A stretch of 7,035 bases of DNA, from positions 1 through 7,035 of the forward strand of contig QMZF01000046.1 of assembly GCA_003663055.1 (NCBI GenBank), in the 5' to 3' direction. A program made the position numbers and the translations under genes. This stretch comes from Archaeoglobales archaeon. Lineage in GTDB: Archaea > Halobacteriota > Archaeoglobi > Archaeoglobales > Archaeoglobaceae. Of this stretch, positions 6,163 to 7,035 are shown piece after piece; the first letter of the stretch is position 1; the number at the start of each line of letters is the position of its first letter. The notes beneath the pieces are model-generated. The model ran no database searches. It was not told the origin of the DNA and saw only the letters and a program-made list of their open reading frames with translations.

Positions 6163-6176
6163 GAAAGGCTTATCTA
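6163..6176 (+). promoter_or_regulatory. BRE/TATA promoter of the aIF2-beta operon
   Basis: GAAAGGCTTATCTA has a purine-rich BRE followed by TATA-like CTTATCTA (6169-6176). Initiation 24-27 bp from the box centre falls at about 6197-6199, just at the start of the Shine-Dalgarno, so the leader would be only about 12-15 nt. It separates the translation genes from the upstream secretion operon. Confidence 0.65.
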
Positions 6177-6197
6177 TGCCACAAAAATAGCCCTATT

Positions 6198-6207
6198 AGG
6201 AGGCGAT
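6198..6207 (+). promoter_or_regulatory. Shine-Dalgarno of aIF2-beta
   Basis: AGGAGGCGAT lies upstream of the ATG at 6211, with AGGAGG ending 7 nt before it. It differs at one base from the perfect complement of the usual archaeal 16S 3' end (AGGAGGTGAT). It is the strongest ribosome site in the window and fixes the start of aIF2-beta. Confidence 0.8.
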
Positions 6208-6210
6208 GGT

Positions 6211-6615
6211 ATGAGGAGTTACGAGGAATTGCTTGAGAAGGCTATTGCCGAACTTCCAAAGGAAGTGGTTAAGAGGGAGAGGTTTGAAACACCTAAAGCC
6301 ATCGTACAGAGGGAAGGGAGCAGGACGGTAATAAAGAACTTCTCTCAAATTGCGAAGGCCGTAAACAGGAGTGAGGAGCACCTCTTTAAGTACATAGTCA
6401 AGTCTCTTGGCACGGCAGGTTTCATCGAATCGGGAAGGGTAATACTTCAGGGCAAGTTCAGCGAAGACGAAATACAGAAGGAGATAGACTCCTACGTAAA
6501 AAGCTACGTTCTTTGCAGGGAGTGCGGTGCTCCAGATACCGTTTTCGTTAGAGAAGAGAGAGTTCTATTCCTTCGCTGCACTGCGTGTGGAGCAAAGCAT
6601 CCTGTGAGATCATGA
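6211..6615 (+). CDS. Translation initiation factor 2 subunit beta (aIF2-beta)
   Basis: A 134-residue beta subunit of the archaeal heterotrimeric initiation factor that delivers initiator methionyl-tRNA to the small ribosomal subunit in the GTP form of aIF2-gamma. Parts in order: an N-terminal segment YEELLEKAIAELPKE that in the family contacts the gamma subunit; the alpha/beta core (about 25-90) with the conserved pattern RTVIKNFSQIAKAVNRSEEHLFKYIVKSLGTAG; and a C-terminal zinc ribbon with Cys 102, 105, 123 and 126 (CREC and CTAC). Length matches the family, usually about 135-140 residues, and all four zinc ligands are present. The start is fixed by the Shine-Dalgarno at 6198. The stop overlaps the start of the DUF424 gene (ATGA at 6612-6615), so the two are probably translationally coupled. 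It is first in a translation-related operon with its own promoter. Confidence 0.96.
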   Translation: MRSYEELLEKAIAELPKEVVKRERFETPKAIVQREGSRTVIKNFSQIAKAVNRSEEHLFKYIVKSLGTAGFIESGRVILQGKFSEDEIQKEIDSYVKSYVLCRECGAPDTVFVREERVLFLRCTACGAKHPVRS

Positions 6616-6908
6616 GTTTCAGGATGAAGATTTACAGGGTTCGTGGAGAAATCCTCGTTGCCGTATGCGATGCGGATATAGTTGGCAGAACCTTCAGAGA
6701 GGGAGAAATTAAGATAGAGGTCAAGGAGGACTTCTATGGCAAAAGAGAGGTTAGCGAGGAGGAAGTAAAGCAGGCACTAATGCAGGCTACTATAGCCAAC
6801 ATAACCGGAGAAAAGGCCGTAAAATTTGCCATAGAGCTGGGCATAATCGATGAGAAGAACGTGTTGAGGATCGGTGATTGTCTGCATGCTCAGATGGTCA
6901 TCATTTAG
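6612..6908 (+). CDS. DUF424 family protein
   Basis: A 98-residue protein of the archaeal DUF424 family, beginning MSFRMKIYRVRGEILVAVCDADIVG. Features matching the family as I remember it: the VxVAVCDxDIVGRTFREGEIKIEV core (about 14-37), FYGKREVSEEEVKQAL (41-56), ANITGEKAVKFAIELGIID (62-80) and the C-terminal HAQ at 92-94. Function is not established. Its placement directly after aIF2-beta suggests a role in translation or RNA metabolism, which is inference from context. The chosen ATG at 6612 overlaps the aIF2-beta stop as ATGA. The ATG at 6624 would give 94 residues starting MKIYRV, which is also typical, but has no separate ribosome site. The next gene begins 2 bp after its stop. Confidence 0.9.
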   Translation: MSFRMKIYRVRGEILVAVCDADIVGRTFREGEIKIEVKEDFYGKREVSEEEVKQALMQATIANITGEKAVKFAIELGIIDEKNVLRIGDCLHAQMVII

Positions 6909-6910
6909 CT

Positions 6911-7035
6911 ATGATACCAACCCAGGAAATAGCTGCGGAAATCCTTGAGATAGTAGATAGAAAGATTATTTCTGCAAAGGAGGCACTCAGGATAGGTCTT
7001 TCTGGAAAAAACCTTGACTATAAGGTGAGGGGTAG
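6911..7035 (+). CDS. Partial CDS, probably N-terminus of RNA cytosine-C5 methylase (NusB-like domain)
   Basis: The frame opens with ATG at 6911, 2 bp after the DUF424 stop, and stays open for 41 codons to the right edge. It reads MIPTQEIAAEILEIVDRKII, then SAKEALRIGLSGKNLDYKVRG. The pattern (an A-x-E-I-L-E-I-V helix, then K-E-A-L-R, then L-D-x-K-V-R-G) resembles the NusB-like RNA-binding domain found at the N-terminus of Sun/NOP2-type rRNA or tRNA m5C methyltransferases. The catalytic domain would lie beyond the window, so this is a tentative reading from about 40 residues. The tight spacing places it in the aIF2-beta operon, and a translation-related RNA modification enzyme would fit there. 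No strong Shine-Dalgarno is seen; coupling to the previous gene is likely. Confidence 0.5.
   Translation, partial: MIPTQEIAAEILEIVDRKIISAKEALRIGLSGKNLDYKVRG

Overview
The window is archaeal and reads most like a euryarchaeon of the Archaeoglobales type. That placement is an inference from gene content and style; no rRNA or other marker fixes the species. The archaeal assignment itself is firm. The window encodes aIF2-beta, a DUF424 protein, an archaeal-type GspE/TadA ATPase with a FlaJ/TadC-like membrane partner, and a DUF123 protein. Its three recognisable promoters have a purine-rich BRE followed by a TATA box, at the right distance for leaderless or very short-leader transcripts.

Left part (1-2086, minus strand): four overlapping genes read leftwards from one promoter at about 2111-2123. 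Each encodes a small protein with a charged N-terminus followed at once by a long hydrophobic helix, as in archaeal type IV pilin-like proteins. The first (308 aa) has a near-canonical class III signal (KG-KLSLD). The second (167 aa), third (137 aa) and fourth (cut by the left edge) carry progressively less canonical versions. The helix motifs (KLSLDLLVGVSIF, AQTFTLEGITAAI, KGQMIILFSLVVAG, KAVSIVLEYVLL) recall the DUF7287, DUF7288, DUF7261 and DUF7266 families that in haloarchaea lie beside TadA/TadC genes; this match is from memory of the families. The first three genes carry 16 N-glycosylation sequons, while the neighbouring cytosolic ATPase has none.

Middle part (2245-6132, plus strand): a divergent promoter about 130 bp away drives the secretion ATPase (538 aa, intact Walker A, Walker B, Asp and His boxes), a TadC/FlaJ-like polytopic membrane protein with two GspF-type repeats (630 aa), and a DUF123 protein (139 aa) coupled by a TGATG overlap. 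ATPase, platform and the divergent pilin-like set together form a plausible complete core of a Tad-like pilus or secretion machine. The prepilin peptidase is not in the window.

Right part (6163-7035, plus strand): a separate translation-related operon with its own promoter and a strong Shine-Dalgarno. It holds aIF2-beta with its zinc ribbon, a DUF424 protein joined by an ATGA overlap, and the first 41 codons of a gene that looks like the NusB-like N-terminus of an archaeal RNA cytosine-C5 methylase. No RNA gene, CRISPR array, insertion sequence or convincing terminator was seen, and no stretch over 300 bases lacks a gene.
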